Part shown: positions 5,571 to 5,965 of the stretch, one piece after another | Layout of the letters: each line of letters starts with the position of its first letter | How positions within the stretch are numbered: the stretch's first letter is position 1 | Origin: Trebonia sp. | Lineage (GTDB): Bacteria > Actinomycetota > Actinomycetes > Streptosporangiales > Streptosporangiaceae | Assembly: GCA_030043595.1 (NCBI GenBank) | Contig: JASHXJ010000639.1 | Location: 1 to 5,965 of the forward strand | Direction of reading: 5' to 3' | DNA length: 5,965 bases | Program-made: the position numbers and the translations under genes | The notes under the pieces: generated by a model | What the model saw: the letters and a program-made list of their open reading frames with translations, nothing else | What the model was told of the DNA's origin: nothing | Databases searched by the model: none

Positions 5571-5834
5571 CCGAGGTCCGCGCTGCTGCTGCGGGTCGCC
5601 CATCTGAGTTGGACCTCGATGTCGCCGCAGGTTGCCACTGGTGTCTGTCAGGTAGCGTGCGACCGCTGCCACGGGACCTGCGTTACGTCCGGCACAGGCT
5701 GGGCATGATGACCTCCCGTCGCAGTTCCGGTGGATGCATCAGATGCGTCGGCCAGCTGGCCTGATTCCAGGCTCTGGACCACGTCCACGGAAAGGGGCTG
5801 GCCTGCGAGCCGAGGCTGGTGCGCCCGTCCGGGC

Positions 5835-5864
5835 CGGTCTACGATCTTTAGACCGTAGTGGTCT
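5835..5864. repeat. Cluster of overlapping, mutually exclusive inverted repeats
   Basis: CGGTCTA (5835-5841) pairs with TAGACCG (5849-5855). AGACC (5850-5854) also pairs with GGTCT (5860-5864). CTACG (5839-5843) also pairs with CGTAG (5854-5858). These pairings cannot form together. The cluster lies about 100 bases upstream of the probable gene start at 5961. It could be a set of regulator half sites or a small attenuator-like leader; both are inference. Confidence 0.4.
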
Positions 5865-5947
5865 GCAGCCCCATGCCTCGCCCGCGTCTGCGTCAGCCGC
5901 CGGACGTCACAGGGACTGGCAGGTGATCCCTTCGCATGTCCCCAACC

Positions 5948-5955
5948 GGGGGGAG
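5948..5955 (+). promoter_or_regulatory. Strong ribosome binding site before the gene at 5961
   Basis: GGGGGGAG ends five bases before an ATG, an excellent position for a Shine-Dalgarno. CCCC at 5940-5943 could pair with GGGG at 5948-5951 across AACC and partly mask the site. Confidence 0.5.
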
Positions 5956-5960
5956 TCTCG

Positions 5961-5965
5961 ATGGC
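5961..5965 (+). CDS. Probable start of a plus-strand gene, cut by the window edge
   Basis: An ATG at 5961 follows a strong Shine-Dalgarno at ideal distance. Only one and two-thirds codons are visible, so nothing can be said of the product. Confidence 0.42.

Larger units (their letters stand above)
5571..5960. other. Intergenic region without a supported gene
   Basis: Short open frames here (for example the plus frame 5567-5764) lack a protein-like composition and a convincing start. Several small dyads are visible after the kinase gene: GGCCAGCTGGCC (5750-5761), GCCTG/CAGGC next to it, and TGGAC-CAC-GTCCA. These may contribute to transcription termination. A more structured repeat cluster lies at 5835-5864. 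The right end carries a strong ribosome binding site for a gene starting at 5961. Confidence 0.55.

Noticed and set aside
4967..5672. Two minus-strand open frames opposite the zinc-ribbon kinase
   Set aside because: Both have shadow-type composition (Arg/Ser-rich or Ala/Gly/Val-rich). The plus strand has Walker A and cysteine motifs.
1..5965. Search for CRISPR arrays, tRNA or rRNA genes and replication origins
   Set aside because: No regularly spaced repeat series, cloverleaf, ribosomal RNA sequence or DnaA-box cluster was seen by eye.

Overview
The window is GC-rich DNA; hand-counted stretches of the ABC genes reach about 73 percent G+C. It has the gene style of a filamentous actinomycete (Streptomyces, Streptosporangiales or similar): GTG starts, short overlaps between operon genes, an IS701-like transposase remnant, and hypothetical proteins of actinobacterial type. 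The genus assignment is inference only.

Positions 1-2463 (minus strand) hold a compact operon read leftwards. A YtrA-type GntR repressor (2031-2423) comes first, then an ABC ATPase (1138-2034), then a six-helix ABC-2 type permease (50-1141). Each junction is a 4-base stop/start overlap. A possible further operon gene starts at base 17 and runs off the left edge. A perfect 11+2+11 palindrome abuts the ribosome binding site of the regulator gene and overlaps the expected transcription start, so the operon looks autorepressed. A second perfect palindrome lies upstream. This is the classic layout of small-molecule or antibiotic-responsive ABC export modules.

Positions 2464-2872 have no convincing gene but carry three clear inverted repeats. 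Positions 2873-3361 (minus) encode a small three-helix membrane protein in DNA of about 50 percent G+C, strikingly lower than its surroundings, which suggests transfer. Divergent from it, 3617-4108 (plus) encodes a small protein with one N-terminal membrane anchor and a charged helical tail.

Positions 4196-4773 (minus) are a dead IS701-like transposase remnant. It has an internal deletion, a lost catalytic aspartate, a one-base frameshift in a C run, and missing N- and C-terminal parts. Positions 4962-5570 (plus) encode a P-loop kinase-like protein fused to an N-terminal four-cysteine zinc ribbon, the most unusual protein of the window. Positions 5571-5960 are non-coding as far as can be seen, with a cluster of competing inverted repeats, and a new plus-strand gene probably starts at 5961.

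Taken together, a conserved-looking regulated ABC operon sits beside an accessory patch (low-G+C membrane gene, dead transposase, unknown proteins). No complete, recognisable new defence or biosynthetic system can be demonstrated from this window. The best leads are the zinc-ribbon kinase and the divergent pair of membrane proteins.
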